Of a stretch of DNA of 55,157 nt, positions 27,101 to 35,139 are shown in pieces (position 1 is the first letter of the stretch; the number at the start of each line of letters is the position of its first letter). The translations under genes and the position numbers were made by a program. The DNA is from Janthinobacterium sp. (lineage in GTDB: Bacteria; Pseudomonadota; Gammaproteobacteria; Burkholderiales; Burkholderiaceae_D). The notes under the pieces were generated by a model. The model searched no databases. It saw nothing but the letters and a program-made list of their open reading frames with translations, and was not told the DNA's origin. The stretch lies in contig JANXSQ010000159.1 in assembly GCA_025356595.1 (NCBI GenBank), positions 1 through 55,157 of the forward strand, given 5' to 3'.

Positions 27101-27319
27101 CTCGGCCGGCGTCGCCACCAGCGCCTCGACGTCCCTGGCTGTCGCGCCCGGAAACGGGATCAGCACATTGGCCATCGTCACATTGATCTGCGGCTCCTCC
27201 TCGCGCGGCGTGACCAGCACGGCGAACAGGCCCAGCAGCAGCGCCGACAGCGCGATCAACGGCGTCAATTGCGAGTGCAGGAAGAATTTCGAGAGACGAC
27301 CGGCGATGCCCATATGCAA
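24107..27319 (-). CDS. RND efflux pump, inner-membrane permease subunit
   Basis: This 1070-residue protein has the AcrB/MdtC-type build: a first membrane helix, a large periplasmic loop, a membrane block with the TM4 proton-relay motif (SIGILVDDAIVVVENI), a second loop, and a final membrane block. It uses the proton gradient to expel substrates. It lies 35 bases after the adaptor gene. No outer-membrane factor gene is present, so it must share a TolC-like channel. The substrate is not readable from sequence; the flanking DUF2892 genes and the BigR-like regulator point to sulfur stress rather than antibiotics, which is inference. Confidence 0.93.
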   Translation of the reverse strand: MHMGIAGRLSKFFLHSQLTPLIALSALLLGLFAVLVTPREEEPQINVTMANVLIPFPGATARDVEALVATPAEQVLAQIQGVEHVLSMSKPGMAVLTVQFKVGVPRSEALVRLYDSVHSHRDWLPAELNVGEPLVKPKGIDDVPVLALTLWTDDAARGAFDMERVAHAMEAELKRVAGTGEVLTLGGPGRVVRVLLDIDKLNGYHLAVGDIRQALLGVNAALPSGQLAADNRTLEVQTGNFLASAAEVGELVVGVSEGNPVLLSEVARVVDGPPQASNYVWFGVGAAGATAATRSGSEFPAVTIAISKKSGENAVQVAGNLLARVAELRNSVIPAGVQVSVTRDYGATANDKALKLIEKLIFATGAVVVLVFFALGAREAAIVGIAVVLTLAATLFASWAWGFTLNRVSLFALIFSIGILVDDAIVVVENIHRHRQLHPEAALYELIPGAVDEVGGPTILATFTVIAALLPMAFVSGLMGPYMSPIPINASMGMLISLLIAFTVTPWLAQRLSQRHAVAPPDAHAAPARLQRYFGALLLPFLSGEAAPRKRRWLWGGIGVAIALSLSLAALQLVVLKMLPFDNKSEFQVVLDMPVGTPVENTAAALRELGAHLATLAEVRDYQAYAGTAAPINFNGLVRQYYLRQAPELGDLQVNLVDKRLRARKSHAIAGAVRPALEAIALRHGGKVKVVEVPPGPPVMAPLVAEVYGPDEAGRHALARQLRQALAQTPDLVGIDDSIEAAAPKVQLRVDQRKAALLGVAAVDVVRAVRVALDGEDVTALREGQAKYAVPVRLVLPAEKQARLESLLALTVKSGAGDNVPLSELVTAVPGQREKTIYHKDLLPLSYVTADMAGKLDSPLYGMFAARAKLAQLGGGQGGAPGEYFIAQPSDPYRQFAVKWDGEWQITYETFRDMGLAYAVGLLLVYILVLAQFGSYLTPLIIMAPIPLTIIGVMPGHALLGAQYTATSMIGMIALAGIIVRNSILLVDFINLQVGRGMPFVDAVVGSAAARAKPIVLTGLAAIIGALFILDDPIFNGLAISLIFGIFVATLLTLVVIPVLYYAANHKKFS

Positions 27320-27354
27320 TTTGTCCGTGATGAAGAGGATGCGCCGGGGCGCGT

Positions 27355-28401
27355 TCAGTGTCCGCCCAGCCCGGCCTTGACCGGGTCTTGCGCGACGCGT
27401 TCGCCTTCCCGCACACCGGACAGGACTTCGACAAAGCCGCCGCCGGCCTCGCCCACGCGCACCTGGCGCAATTGCGCCCGGCCGTCGGCGCCGAGCACAT
27501 ACACGGCCGTCAACTCGCCGCGGCGCAGCACGGCGCCGGCCGGCAACGCCAGCTTGCGGGTCGTCCCAGCGCTGAAATACACCCGCGCGAATTGCCCGGG
27601 AAACAGGCCGGCGCCGTCGGCCACGTCCAGGCGCAGCTTGGCCGTATGCGTGCGGCTGTCGGCCAAGGGCAGCACGGTGACGCGCGTCGCGCTCACGCTG
27701 CCCTGCGATCCCGGTACCTCGATGCGCGCCCCTTGCTGCGTACGCAAGGCGCGCAAGCTCGATTGCGGCAAGGTCGCCAGCACGCGCATATCGGCGGGAT
27801 CGAAGACGGTCAACAAGGCCCGTCCCGGCGTCGCCATGTCGCCCACCTCGACCAGCGTGGCCGCCACCACGCCGTTGAACGGCGCCGTGATGGTGGCGAA
27901 GGTGTGCGCCGTCGCCGCCTGGCCCGCCGCCGCCCGCTGGGCTTCGAGACGCGCCCGCGCCGCCTGGTAATCCAGTTCGGCCTGATCCAGCGCCGCCCTG
28001 CTGAGGAATTTCTGCGCGTACAACTGCCGGCTGCGCTCATAGGCGCGCGTGGCGTTGCCGAAGATAGCCCGCGCCTCGGCCAGCTGGCTTTGGCTGCCGG
28101 CCAGCGCCTGTTCGGCCGTGCGCGCGTCGATGCGCGCCAGCACCTGGCCCGCCCTGACGCGGTCGCCCACCTTGACCTTCAGCTCGACCACCTGGCCGGC
28201 GATCTGCGCCGCCAGCGTCGCCTGGCGCACCGCCTCGACGACGCCGTCGGCGCTGATCCAGCTGTCGACGTCGCGATACGCGAGTACATGCGCGGCGAGG
28301 GGCCCGGCGGCCAGCGCGGGCGCGACCGGCAGGAGCGCGAGCAAGGCATACGCCAGCCCGCGCACCAGCGTACGGGCGAGGCGCGCGCCGGGAGCCCTCA
28401 T
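27355..28401 (-). CDS. RND efflux pump, periplasmic adaptor subunit
   Basis: This 348-residue membrane-fusion protein has an N-terminal signal or anchor (LAYALLALLPVAPALAAG), a lipoyl/barrel-sandwich half motif (LAAQIAGQVVELKVKVGDRVRAGQVLARID), an alpha-helical hairpin (about 95-150), the second half motif (TITAPFNGVVAATLVEVGD) and a beta-barrel domain. It links the permease to an outer-membrane channel. Its ATG overlaps the stop codon of the DUF2892 gene by one base (TAATG), so the two are coupled. Confidence 0.93.
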   Translation of the reverse strand: MRAPGARLARTLVRGLAYALLALLPVAPALAAGPLAAHVLAYRDVDSWISADGVVEAVRQATLAAQIAGQVVELKVKVGDRVRAGQVLARIDARTAEQALAGSQSQLAEARAIFGNATRAYERSRQLYAQKFLSRAALDQAELDYQAARARLEAQRAAAGQAATAHTFATITAPFNGVVAATLVEVGDMATPGRALLTVFDPADMRVLATLPQSSLRALRTQQGARIEVPGSQGSVSATRVTVLPLADSRTHTAKLRLDVADGAGLFPGQFARVYFSAGTTRKLALPAGAVLRRGELTAVYVLGADGRAQLRQVRVGEAGGGFVEVLSGVREGERVAQDPVKAGLGGH

Positions 28402-28601
28402 TATTTACCCCGCAACTTGCACGTGCGCAGGCCGAACGGCAGATACGCCGGGCACCAGCCGATCAAGCCCGTCAGCAAGGGCACCAGCCCGAGCAGCGCC
28501 CACCAGCGCGCCGCGTCGCCGAGGACGAAGAACAGGCCAAGAATGAGCACCCCAGCCAGAATGCGCAGCACGCGATCGATACCACCAAGATTCTTTTCCA
28601 T
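28401..28601 (-). CDS. DUF2892 (YgaP-type) inner-membrane protein, first gene of the RND operon
   Basis: This 66-residue protein has two membrane helices and the DUF2892 end GWCPAYLPFGLRTCK, with cysteines at 50 and 61. E. coli YgaP carries the same module fused to a persulfide-transferring rhodanese. It is the first gene of the operon, opposite the BigR-like repressor, and overlaps the adaptor gene by one base. Its cysteines could take part in sulfur chemistry, but this is unproven. Confidence 0.85.
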   Translation of the reverse strand: MEKNLGGIDRVLRILAGVLILGLFFVLGDAARWWALLGLVPLLTGLIGWCPAYLPFGLRTCKLRGK

Positions 28602-28698
28602 GATTTGTTTCCTGAAAATTCAACAATGAAATGTCCGGCGCCGTGGCCGGGAGGCCGCCGAATTGCGGCTCCCGGAAAACAGTCTACCTCATTACATT

Positions 28699-28712
28699 AT
28701 ATAAATCAATAT
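28699..28712. promoter_or_regulatory. candidate BigR-type operator, copy 1
   Basis: ATATAAATCAATAT matches the second copy at 28772 in 13 of 14 bases. It lies upstream of the RND operon, next to a minus-strand -10-like TATAAT (28701-28696). BigR-family repressors bind AT-rich palindromes between their own gene and the regulated operon, as here. Confidence 0.5.
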
Positions 28713-28771
28713 ACTATAATTACGTAGATTGGCGCATGGACGGGCGCGACGACAACTAGCCCTGCGATATA

Positions 28772-28785
28772 ATATAAATCTATAT
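28772..28785. promoter_or_regulatory. candidate BigR-type operator, copy 2
   Basis: ATATAAATCTATAT is a near-palindrome (12 of 14 positions symmetric) and almost identical to the copy at 28699. It overlaps the likely -10 TATAAT (28768-28773) of the ArsR-family gene, a position suited to autorepression. Confidence 0.5.
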
Positions 28786-28813
28786 GACATGCGCCAGCGC
28801 GCGCCCCATACCC

Positions 28814-29140
28814 ATGACAACGGAACCACTAGATCTTGAATTGCTGCAATCGTCGGCGGCGCGGGCTTGCGGCCTGCTGAAGGTGATGGCCAATCCGGAT
28901 CGTCTGCTGCTGCTGTGCCAACTGACCCGGGGCGAGCACTGCGTCAGCGAACTTGCCGAGCGCCTCGGCATCGCCCAGCCGACGCTGTCGCAACAATTGG
29001 GAGTGCTGCGCGACGAGCAACTGGTGAGTACCCGCCGCGAGGGCAAGCAGATCTTCTACAGCATACAGAGCAAGGAAGCGATGGCGCTCATCGAAGTCTT
29101 GTACGCGCAGTTTTGCGCCGGCGACGCGGCGCGGAAATGA
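28814..29140 (+). CDS. ArsR/SmtB repressor of the BigR/SqrR/YgaV persulfide-sensing type
   Basis: This 108-residue winged-helix repressor reads CVSELAERLGIAQPTLSQQLGVLRDEQLVSTRREGKQIFY through the recognition helix and wing. Cysteines at 35 (LLLLCQL) and 101 (AQFCAG) are 66 residues apart, exactly as Cys42/Cys108 in BigR and Cys41/Cys107 in SqrR, which form a polysulfide bridge when sulfide rises. Extra cysteines are at 19 and 43. It is divergent from the RND/DUF2892 operon, and two AT-rich repeats lie between them. The frame also has an ATG at 28784, inside the second repeat; neither start has a clear ribosome binding site. Confidence 0.85.
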   Translation: MTTEPLDLELLQSSAARACGLLKVMANPDRLLLLCQLTRGEHCVSELAERLGIAQPTLSQQLGVLRDEQLVSTRREGKQIFYSIQSKEAMALIEVLYAQFCAGDAARK

Positions 29141-29163
29141 AGGATTAAAGCGGGCGACTCCCC

Positions 29164-29643
29164 TTATGGCGCGTCGCGGCCCGCCTTCAGGCGGCCGGCC
29201 GCCGACTGTTTGCCGCCGGCGGCCGGCTGCAGGATGCCCGCCTTGCCGAGTCCGAAGGATGGCATGTTGACGTAGATATTCTCGTAGGTGCCCGCCGACG
29301 CGGCATAGGTCTCGTGCCAGATGCCGACCGAGCCGTCGGTGCCGATGGCCTTGTTGAAGGCTTGCCAGGCCGGCAAATGCTGCGCCTGGCGGTCCTTCGC
29401 GTAGGCCAGCAACTGCTCCATCGAACGCCAGTATTGAACCAGGATGATGGTTCTGGAGAACCACATTTCCGCGTGCAGGAAACCCAACTCGGGCTGCTTG
29501 CTGAGCTCCCGTATCATGCGCGGCATCGCGGCGGCGACGGGCAACCACTTGTGCACCATCAAAGGCTTGTTGATGCGCATGCCAATAAGAAATACCACGA
29601 AGTCACCGTCCAGCGTGGCGGTCAGGCGTTCGCGGTAGATCAT
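29164..29643 (-). CDS. DUF4188 family protein
   Basis: This 159-residue protein begins MIYRERLTATLDGDFVVFLIGMRIN and contains WFSRTIILVQYWRSMEQLLAYA and IGIWHET-like (VGIWHETY) segments typical of DUF4188. The family is a ferredoxin-like fold related to phenylacetaldoxime dehydratase and small monooxygenases; no reaction is established. I chose the ATG at 29643 because GGGAG lies upstream; the frame extends further without family similarity. It converges on the BigR-like gene, with about 23 bases between stops. Confidence 0.8.
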   Translation of the reverse strand: MIYRERLTATLDGDFVVFLIGMRINKPLMVHKWLPVAAAMPRMIRELSKQPELGFLHAEMWFSRTIILVQYWRSMEQLLAYAKDRQAQHLPAWQAFNKAIGTDGSVGIWHETYAASAGTYENIYVNMPSFGLGKAGILQPAAGGKQSAAGRLKAGRDAP

Positions 29644-29870
29644 GGCGTGGACTCCCAGGAGTACGGTTGGCGATGTATTCCGGAATGGAAAACTTGCCGC
29701 AACGAGTAGCCAATTTAGCATGACATTGGCGAATCCCCAAGCCGCAGGCGCTTGCGCGTCCCTTTCTCTCATCTTGCTTGCTCATCTTGCGTGCCGCTTC
29801 AGAGGCCGGCCGGAGATGAACCGCGAATCCATCAACAGCGCGGCGTTCGCCGCGGCGCAAGGGCATGCAG

Positions 29871-31853
29871 TTATGCCGTCCCTTGATCGAGTTTAAACAC
29901 GGCCACCGCGCGCGCCAGATTGCCGGCCTGCTCCTGCAGACTTTCGGCGGCGGCGGCGGCCTGCTCCACCAGCGCCGCGTTCTGTTGCGTGACGCCATCC
30001 ATTTGCCCGATCGCCTGATTCACCTGGGCGATGCCCTCGCTCTGTTCGGCCGTGGCGACACTGATCTCGCCCATGATCTCGGTGACGCGGCGCACGCTGG
30101 CGACGACCTCGTCCATCGTGCCGCCGGCGTGGTCGACCAGCTTGCTGCCTGCCGCCACCTGGTCCACCGACGCGCCGATCAGGGTCTTGATTTCCTTGGC
30201 CGCGGCGGCGCTGCGCTGGGCCAGGTTGCGCACCTCCGAGGCGACGACGGCGAAGCCCCTGCCCTGCTCGCCGGCGCGCGCCGCCTCCACCGCCGCGTTC
30301 AGCGCCAGGATGTTGGTCTGGAAGGCGATGCCGTCGATGACGCCGATGATGTCGACGATCTTGCGCGAGGAATCATTGATCGAGGCCATGGTCTTGACCA
30401 CTTCGTGCACCGCCGCCCCGCTCTGCTGCGCCACCGCCGAGGCGGACGCGGCCATCTGGTTGGCCTGCCGCGCGTTGTCGGCATTGCCCTTCACGGTGCT
30501 GGTCAGTTGCTCCACCGAGGCGGCGGTTTCTTCCAGCGAACTGGCCTGCTGCTCGGTGCGCGCCGACAGGTCGTTGTTGCCCTGCGAAATTTCGGCGCTG
30601 GCCCTGGCGACGTTGTCGGCGCTCACGCGCACCTCCAGCAAGACGGCGTGGATTTTCTCGACGAAACGGTTGAAACCGGCGCCGATGACGGCCAGCTCGT
30701 CATTGCCGCGCACCGCCAGCTTGACGCTCAGGTCGGCGTCGCCGCTGGCCATGCCCGTCATCGCCACGCCCAGGACGCGCAGCGGCTGGGTCAGCCGATA
30801 CACGACCGCCACCAGGATGACGGCCGTGGCCGCCGCGCAAACCAGGGCCACCAGCAGCGTGTACAGCAGCAATTCGCGGGCCGACGCCGTCGCCACGCTC
30901 TTCGGGAAACTCAATTGCACGCTCCACGGCGCGATATCGGCGTGGATCGCCAGGGGTTGCAGCAAATGCACGATGCCTTGCGCGTCCTCATACTCATAGC
31001 TTTGTCCCTGGCGGATACGCTCCAGCCCGGCGGCCGGCACGTCGGCCGCCTTCTTGCCCAGCGCATCGGCGGACGGATGGCTGGCGTACAGGCCGCCGTT
31101 CGAAATCAGGCTCAGCTGCCCAGCGTCGACGACCTTCAGTTCGGCGAGAATTTTGCTCAAGCGCGTGAGCATGAAATCGGCGCTGGCCGCGCCCTTGAAT
31201 TGCCCATCGATCATGATGGGCGCCACCAGCGAGGCCATCAACACGCTCTTGCCGTCGACCGGATACAGATACGGCTCGGTGAAGAAGATCCGCCCGGTGC
31301 GCTTGGGCACCTCGTACCAGTCGTTGGCGCCGGGCGCGGCGTCGAACACGATGGGTTCCACCTGCATGGCGCCGGCCTTGCCGCGCGACCAGTAGGGCAT
31401 GAAGCGGCCGCTGGCGTCGTACCAGGGCTTCTTGTCGGCGTAGTCGGCGTCCTTGCCGTCGAGCGCGTTGGGCTCCCAAGTGACGGCCGCGCCGACCAGG
31501 TCGGCGGTGTCGCTCAGCGTCGCCTTGACCATTTCATTGATCTGCTCGCGCTGCAGCGGCTGATTCGCGGCCCGGGTCGAACGCATCGCGCCGGCCAGGG
31601 CGTTGACGGCGGACAAGTCGGCGCCGATCCGGCTGCGCAGCGCGCCCGCCACCTCGCGCGCCGAGGTGCGCGCCAACTCCATCGCCGCCGCCTCCGCGCT
31701 GGCGCTGCTCTTGATGCCGACGACGACGGCCGTGATCGCCAGACTCAGCATGACGAGTGCCGTCGCCGCCACGCAAATCTTGCTATTGAGCGAAAGCTGA
31801 ATCCCGCCACCCTTGCGTGTCGTCTGGCCTTGCGCTGCGTAATTCATGCTCAT
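29871..31853 (-). CDS. methyl-accepting chemotaxis protein
   Basis: This 660-residue chemoreceptor has a membrane helix at about 26-48, a periplasmic Cache-type sensor region to about 330 ([15 protein letters not shown] and [15 protein letters not shown] are typical dCache segments), a second membrane helix ([20 protein letters not shown]), a HAMP domain, and the signalling domain whose tip reads [21 protein letters not shown]. It would pass ligand binding to CheA/CheW. AAGGA precedes the ATG. No che genes are nearby. The 5' leader contains two hairpins, one terminator-like. Confidence 0.94.
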   Translation of the reverse strand: MSMNYAAQGQTTRKGGGIQLSLNSKICVAATALVMLSLAITAVVVGIKSSASAEAAAMELARTSAREVAGALRSRIGADLSAVNALAGAMRSTRAANQPLQREQINEMVKATLSDTADLVGAAVTWEPNALDGKDADYADKKPWYDASGRFMPYWSRGKAGAMQVEPIVFDAAPGANDWYEVPKRTGRIFFTEPYLYPVDGKSVLMASLVAPIMIDGQFKGAASADFMLTRLSKILAELKVVDAGQLSLISNGGLYASHPSADALGKKAADVPAAGLERIRQGQSYEYEDAQGIVHLLQPLAIHADIAPWSVQLSFPKSVATASARELLLYTLLVALVCAAATAVILVAVVYRLTQPLRVLGVAMTGMASGDADLSVKLAVRGNDELAVIGAGFNRFVEKIHAVLLEVRVSADNVARASAEISQGNNDLSARTEQQASSLEETAASVEQLTSTVKGNADNARQANQMAASASAVAQQSGAAVHEVVKTMASINDSSRKIVDIIGVIDGIAFQTNILALNAAVEAARAGEQGRGFAVVASEVRNLAQRSAAAAKEIKTLIGASVDQVAAGSKLVDHAGGTMDEVVASVRRVTEIMGEISVATAEQSEGIAQVNQAIGQMDGVTQQNAALVEQAAAAAESLQEQAGNLARAVAVFKLDQGTA

Positions 31854-31869
31854 TGATTCCTTTGTGCTT

Positions 31870-31943
31870 CAAGACCGCGCGGCGCCTGGCCCTGTGATGA
31901 TGGTCGCGGTCTTGGGATGAAAAAACGGGCGCCGGCGACGCCC
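31870..31943 (-). promoter_or_regulatory. terminator-like hairpin and second hairpin in the chemoreceptor leader
   Basis: On the minus strand GGGCG/CGCCC (31943-31927) is followed by TTTTTT (31925-31920), an intrinsic-terminator form only about 65 bases before the chemoreceptor ATG. It is followed by a perfect 10-bp inverted repeat CAAGACCGCG/CGCGGTCTTG (arms 31905-31914 and 31870-31879). This may end an upstream transcript or act as an attenuator. No known riboswitch core is recognisable. Confidence 0.5.
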
Positions 31944-31989
31944 TGGGCTTCTGCTGATTCGATCGCGGATAAAAAACCGGCTGGCGCAT

Positions 31990-32616
31990 GCCTGATCAAA
32001 TGACTTGTCCTCGATAATTCGACTTCCAAACTCCGTGACCTTGATCCGAACAGAAAAATTGGTTTTATTCTGGCTTTTAATGTATCGCCACACGGAACCG
32101 TATTCGCTGGCATCCCGCGACAAGTAATTTTTCGACGAAGCACTTTATATTGGAGTTATTTTGACAATTCGCTTATCAATATAAAAACATACTTTAAATG
32201 TTATCATTTTAATGGTAGGCTAAATTGTGAGGAAAAGTCAACTTTGCTGTAGCCGATTTCCAACAACCCGCGTCCGCCAACGAATATCAGGCCGATATTC
32301 ATAATCAATACGCCCCCGTTGAACGGCTCCGGGATAGAACTGGGCTCAATTGGACGCCGACCGCGTGGCTGGCGCAAATACGGCGATGGAGTGAGGAGGA
32401 CGCAGCCACCCATAGGATTTCACTTGATCGACATTGTTTGTTGCTATAACATGCATTTTTATCATTAAACTAAATGCTGCGCCATTCGCCGCCTGCCTGT
32501 GCCTTGCCACGCGGTCCAAAGCATTCGCGTTTTAACATGACATCCAAAAATGCGATGAATTAACAGTCTTCCCCGTTTTTTATTCAAGGCCCTCGTCCGA
32601 TGTCCCAAGCAATTAA
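31990..32616. other. AT-rich stretch without a convincing gene
   Basis: This gap between the chemoreceptor leader and the ABC exporter genes is AT-richer than its surroundings. Short frames exist on both strands, but none has a ribosome binding site together with a recognisable product. It marks the left border of the accessory region. Confidence 0.5.
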
Positions 32617-33840
32617 ATGATAGAAATGCTCTTGCGCAAGCGCTTGCGATGGTATGCCCTTGCCACCGGCTGCCTTGTGCTGCGACGCTGGCAGGCACTG
32701 CTGCTGATTCTTGGCCTATTTGCGCCCATGGGCGTTTCGCTACTGTCCCAGCTTAAATCGCTGGCCTTTCCGGTTCTTCTTTTAATGGCGCCGGAAGATA
32801 GCTTCGTATGGCGCTATACATATATTTGTGCGCTGCAAGCGCTCGCGGTGATCTGGATAATGATGCAGCGCGATCAAGTCAGTGGCGGCGCGTTCATGCA
32901 GTACGCTGAATCGCTTCCATTGTCGCGCCAGCAAAAGCATGCGGTCGATGCGCTCCTCGTATCGACCGCGAACAGTCCGCTTTTTTTGATGCCGGTTGCG
33001 GCAATATGCTGGTTTTACGTTCAAGATGGGGGCACATTCGCGTGGCTACTGCATTGCTTGTTCATCCTCGTTTTTCTGCTCCTGATGACCTTCGGCCAAC
33101 TCAAGGCACTGGATCGACAATATACCGCCTGGGCCGGCATCGCGGTCGCGAACATCTCGCTCGCTGCGGCAGCGGGCGGCGGCCAAGCGGCAGAATTGAT
33201 CCTGCTGGGATGCGCACTGGCCATTGCCCGTCCATGGGCGGCCATCGTTCCGGCAAGCATTCACCTACCCTACCGGCGCGCCCTGCATCGCAGGTTTTCC
33301 ACAGTGTTTTCGAAGGCATCGTTTTCACGCGTGCATCCCGCAGCCTTTATCCCTTTGCACTTCCTGCTGCGCCAGTCGCTCGTGCAATCGCTGGCGAAAA
33401 TCGCCGTCGCGTTGGGCATCGCCACTGTGGCACTTGGACTGATGGCGGTCTGGGACTATGACGAACGCATAGTCCCCTTGGCGGTCATCGCGCTGGCCTG
33501 CATAGCGCTGGTGATCAGCGGCTTGTATCGCGATTTGCACATGGCGCACGATGCCGCCCAAGCTATCGTCGGCGCGTTTCCGCTGCCCGACAAATGGGAA
33601 CGCAAATTCGACACCGCGCTGCTGATGATGCTTGGCCTGCCATTCGCAGCGGTACTGGGCGGCGTCATCGTTTTTTATCATGCCCGATTACTCGCCGCCG
33701 TAGTCCTTGCCAGCGCGACGTTTTTAGGGCTGATAGGAATACTCCGCTGGCCGCAAGTTAACGCGCAACGCCAGGCCGTTTTTCTGAGTTCAGTGACCGC
33801 CGCGCTATGGGCCGTGCTGACCTTATCCGTGCATCTTTAG
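32617..33840 (+). CDS. polytopic membrane protein, probable ABC exporter permease
   Basis: This 407-residue protein has about ten hydrophobic helices, grouped in two halves around a loop (about 205-245, RRALHRRFSTVFSKASF), and no signal peptide. It is followed after 9 bases by an ABC ATPase gene, so the pair looks like an ABC-2-type exporter. I do not recognise the family, and the cargo is unknown. The start is uncertain: an ATG three codons later is equally possible and neither has a clear ribosome binding site. Its base composition is less GC-rich than the chromosomal genes nearby. Confidence 0.78.
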   Translation: MIEMLLRKRLRWYALATGCLVLRRWQALLLILGLFAPMGVSLLSQLKSLAFPVLLLMAPEDSFVWRYTYICALQALAVIWIMMQRDQVSGGAFMQYAESLPLSRQQKHAVDALLVSTANSPLFLMPVAAICWFYVQDGGTFAWLLHCLFILVFLLLMTFGQLKALDRQYTAWAGIAVANISLAAAAGGGQAAELILLGCALAIARPWAAIVPASIHLPYRRALHRRFSTVFSKASFSRVHPAAFIPLHFLLRQSLVQSLAKIAVALGIATVALGLMAVWDYDERIVPLAVIALACIALVISGLYRDLHMAHDAAQAIVGAFPLPDKWERKFDTALLMMLGLPFAAVLGGVIVFYHARLLAAVVLASATFLGLIGILRWPQVNAQRQAVFLSSVTAALWAVLTLSVHL

Positions 33841-33849
33841 GAGTGAATC

Positions 33850-34539
33850 GTGTTGCATTTTGAAAAGCTGTGCAAATCGTTTGGAAGTAAATCGGTCCTG
33901 GACAACGCTACTGCTCGATTTGATCATGACGTATTCGCTCTGCGGGGGCCGAATGGAATTGGCAAATCGACATTGCTGAAGGTTTTGGCCGGCATAGTCA
34001 AACCAGACAGCGGAATGATACAAATCGGCCCTCATTCGCTGCGGGACTCCCCTTTACTTGCCAAGGCCCGTCTGTCTTATGTTCCTGACGAATGTCCGGT
34101 CTACCCCTTCATGAGCGGTCGGGAGTTTTTGAAATTTGTCGCGTACGCCAAACGATGCGAGATCAGCGCCGACGTTTTTCGTATCGTCGCAAGCCTCGGC
34201 ATGACCCCGCACCTCGACACCCGGGTTTCGGACATGTCACTTGGCATGCAAAAGAAAACGATGCTGGCCGCCGCATGGATAGGCGAGCCGCTCGTCATGC
34301 TCTTCGACGAGCCGAGCAACGGTTTGGATGTGGCGGCGCGCGACGTGGTCATCGGCCTGGTGAAGGCCTCCCGGCTTAGCCGCACCATACTGATTTCAAC
34401 GCATGATGAATATTTTATCGCCGGGCTCGAGGCCAAGATCATCATGTTCGAGAGCCTGCTTCAAGACGGCCTCATGGAGAAACAAGCGGAAAAACGCTCG
34501 TATCGAATTGAACAATCCGCCTCGACGACATTCCAGTAA
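33850..34539 (+). CDS. ABC transporter ATP-binding protein
   Basis: This 229-residue ATPase has Walker A GPNGIGKST (about 37-45), a variant signature DMSLGMQKK, Walker B LVMLFDEPSNGLD and switch His in ISTHDE. The LSLGM-like signature is common in ABC-2 exporters. It starts at GTG, 9 bases after the permease stop, with GGAG just upstream. An IS110-type remnant begins right at its 3' end, so the last residues may have been changed by that insertion. Substrate unknown. Confidence 0.9.
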   Translation: MLHFEKLCKSFGSKSVLDNATARFDHDVFALRGPNGIGKSTLLKVLAGIVKPDSGMIQIGPHSLRDSPLLAKARLSYVPDECPVYPFMSGREFLKFVAYAKRCEISADVFRIVASLGMTPHLDTRVSDMSLGMQKKTMLAAAWIGEPLVMLFDEPSNGLDVAARDVVIGLVKASRLSRTILISTHDEYFIAGLEAKIIMFESLLQDGLMEKQAEKRSYRIEQSASTTFQ

Positions 34540-34574
34540 AGCGGCTTCGACGCTTGGGCAACAGGCGAGTCTGG

Positions 34575-34800
34575 CCTTGGCGCTCCCGCCACTCCTGCCC
34601 GACGTCCGCCAACTTGCGGGCCACCCAGTGCCCGCCCGTGCAGGCGTCCATAAACATGGTGCAGGCAGGGTAAATTGGCGAGGAAATCGATCAGCTGCTT
34701 GTGACTGCACTTCTTGCGCAGCAGGGCCTTGCCATGCCGCTCCTGGCCGTGAAGATGAAAGCTATGCTTGCCGAGGTCGACACCGATGAGCGTATAGTGT
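34575..34800 (-). pseudogene. IS110-family transposase remnant (N-terminal part, frameshifted)
   Basis: The minus strand encodes YTLIGVDLGKHSFHLHGQ and KALLRKKCSHKQLIDFLANLP, the start of an IS110-type DEDD transposase including its first Asp. The reading frame then shifts and continues as MDACTGGHWVARKLADVGQE before homology fades. The rest, about 250 or more residues, is missing. No intact ends can be defined. The fragment abuts the 3' end of the ABC ATPase gene and shows past transposition in this region. Confidence 0.8.
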
Positions 34801-35139
34801 TCGCCCCGCCTCCCCCAAGCACTGCGCATCAAAAAACAGCCTGGCATATTGAGTGGCATGATGCGTCGATAGGAAGTTCGAATTGGGAATTTTCCATCCA
34901 GAATATTTCTGGACATACACAAGCACGCATTTCTACTTGGCGCGAAGAAACAGTGAGACGGCCCCTGCATTATCCTGAAAACACCCCGCGAAACTCCCCA
35001 CATGCATACCGGAGAAAATTGGACGCCGGTCAATTCATGGCACATTCCTTGGACTACGATTAATTAACGCGAGGCGTTTCATTTTGATTCCAATGGTCAT
35101 CAAATTAGTGGCTTGCGTGAATTATATTCTGGGGGAAAT

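Noticed and set aside
24122-27970. A very long open frame on the plus strand opposite the RND pump genes
   Set aside because: It is rich in Arg, Gln, His and Ala with no domain, as expected for the antisense of GC-rich coding DNA; the minus-strand genes have full family motifs.
31854-32060. Cyclic-di-GMP or other known riboswitch in the chemoreceptor leader
   Set aside because: The hairpins are real, but no conserved riboswitch core was found.
32204-32413. 69-codon minus-strand frame in the gap before the ABC exporter genes
   Set aside because: No ribosome binding site and no recognisable sequence; it could be a decayed fragment but cannot be supported.
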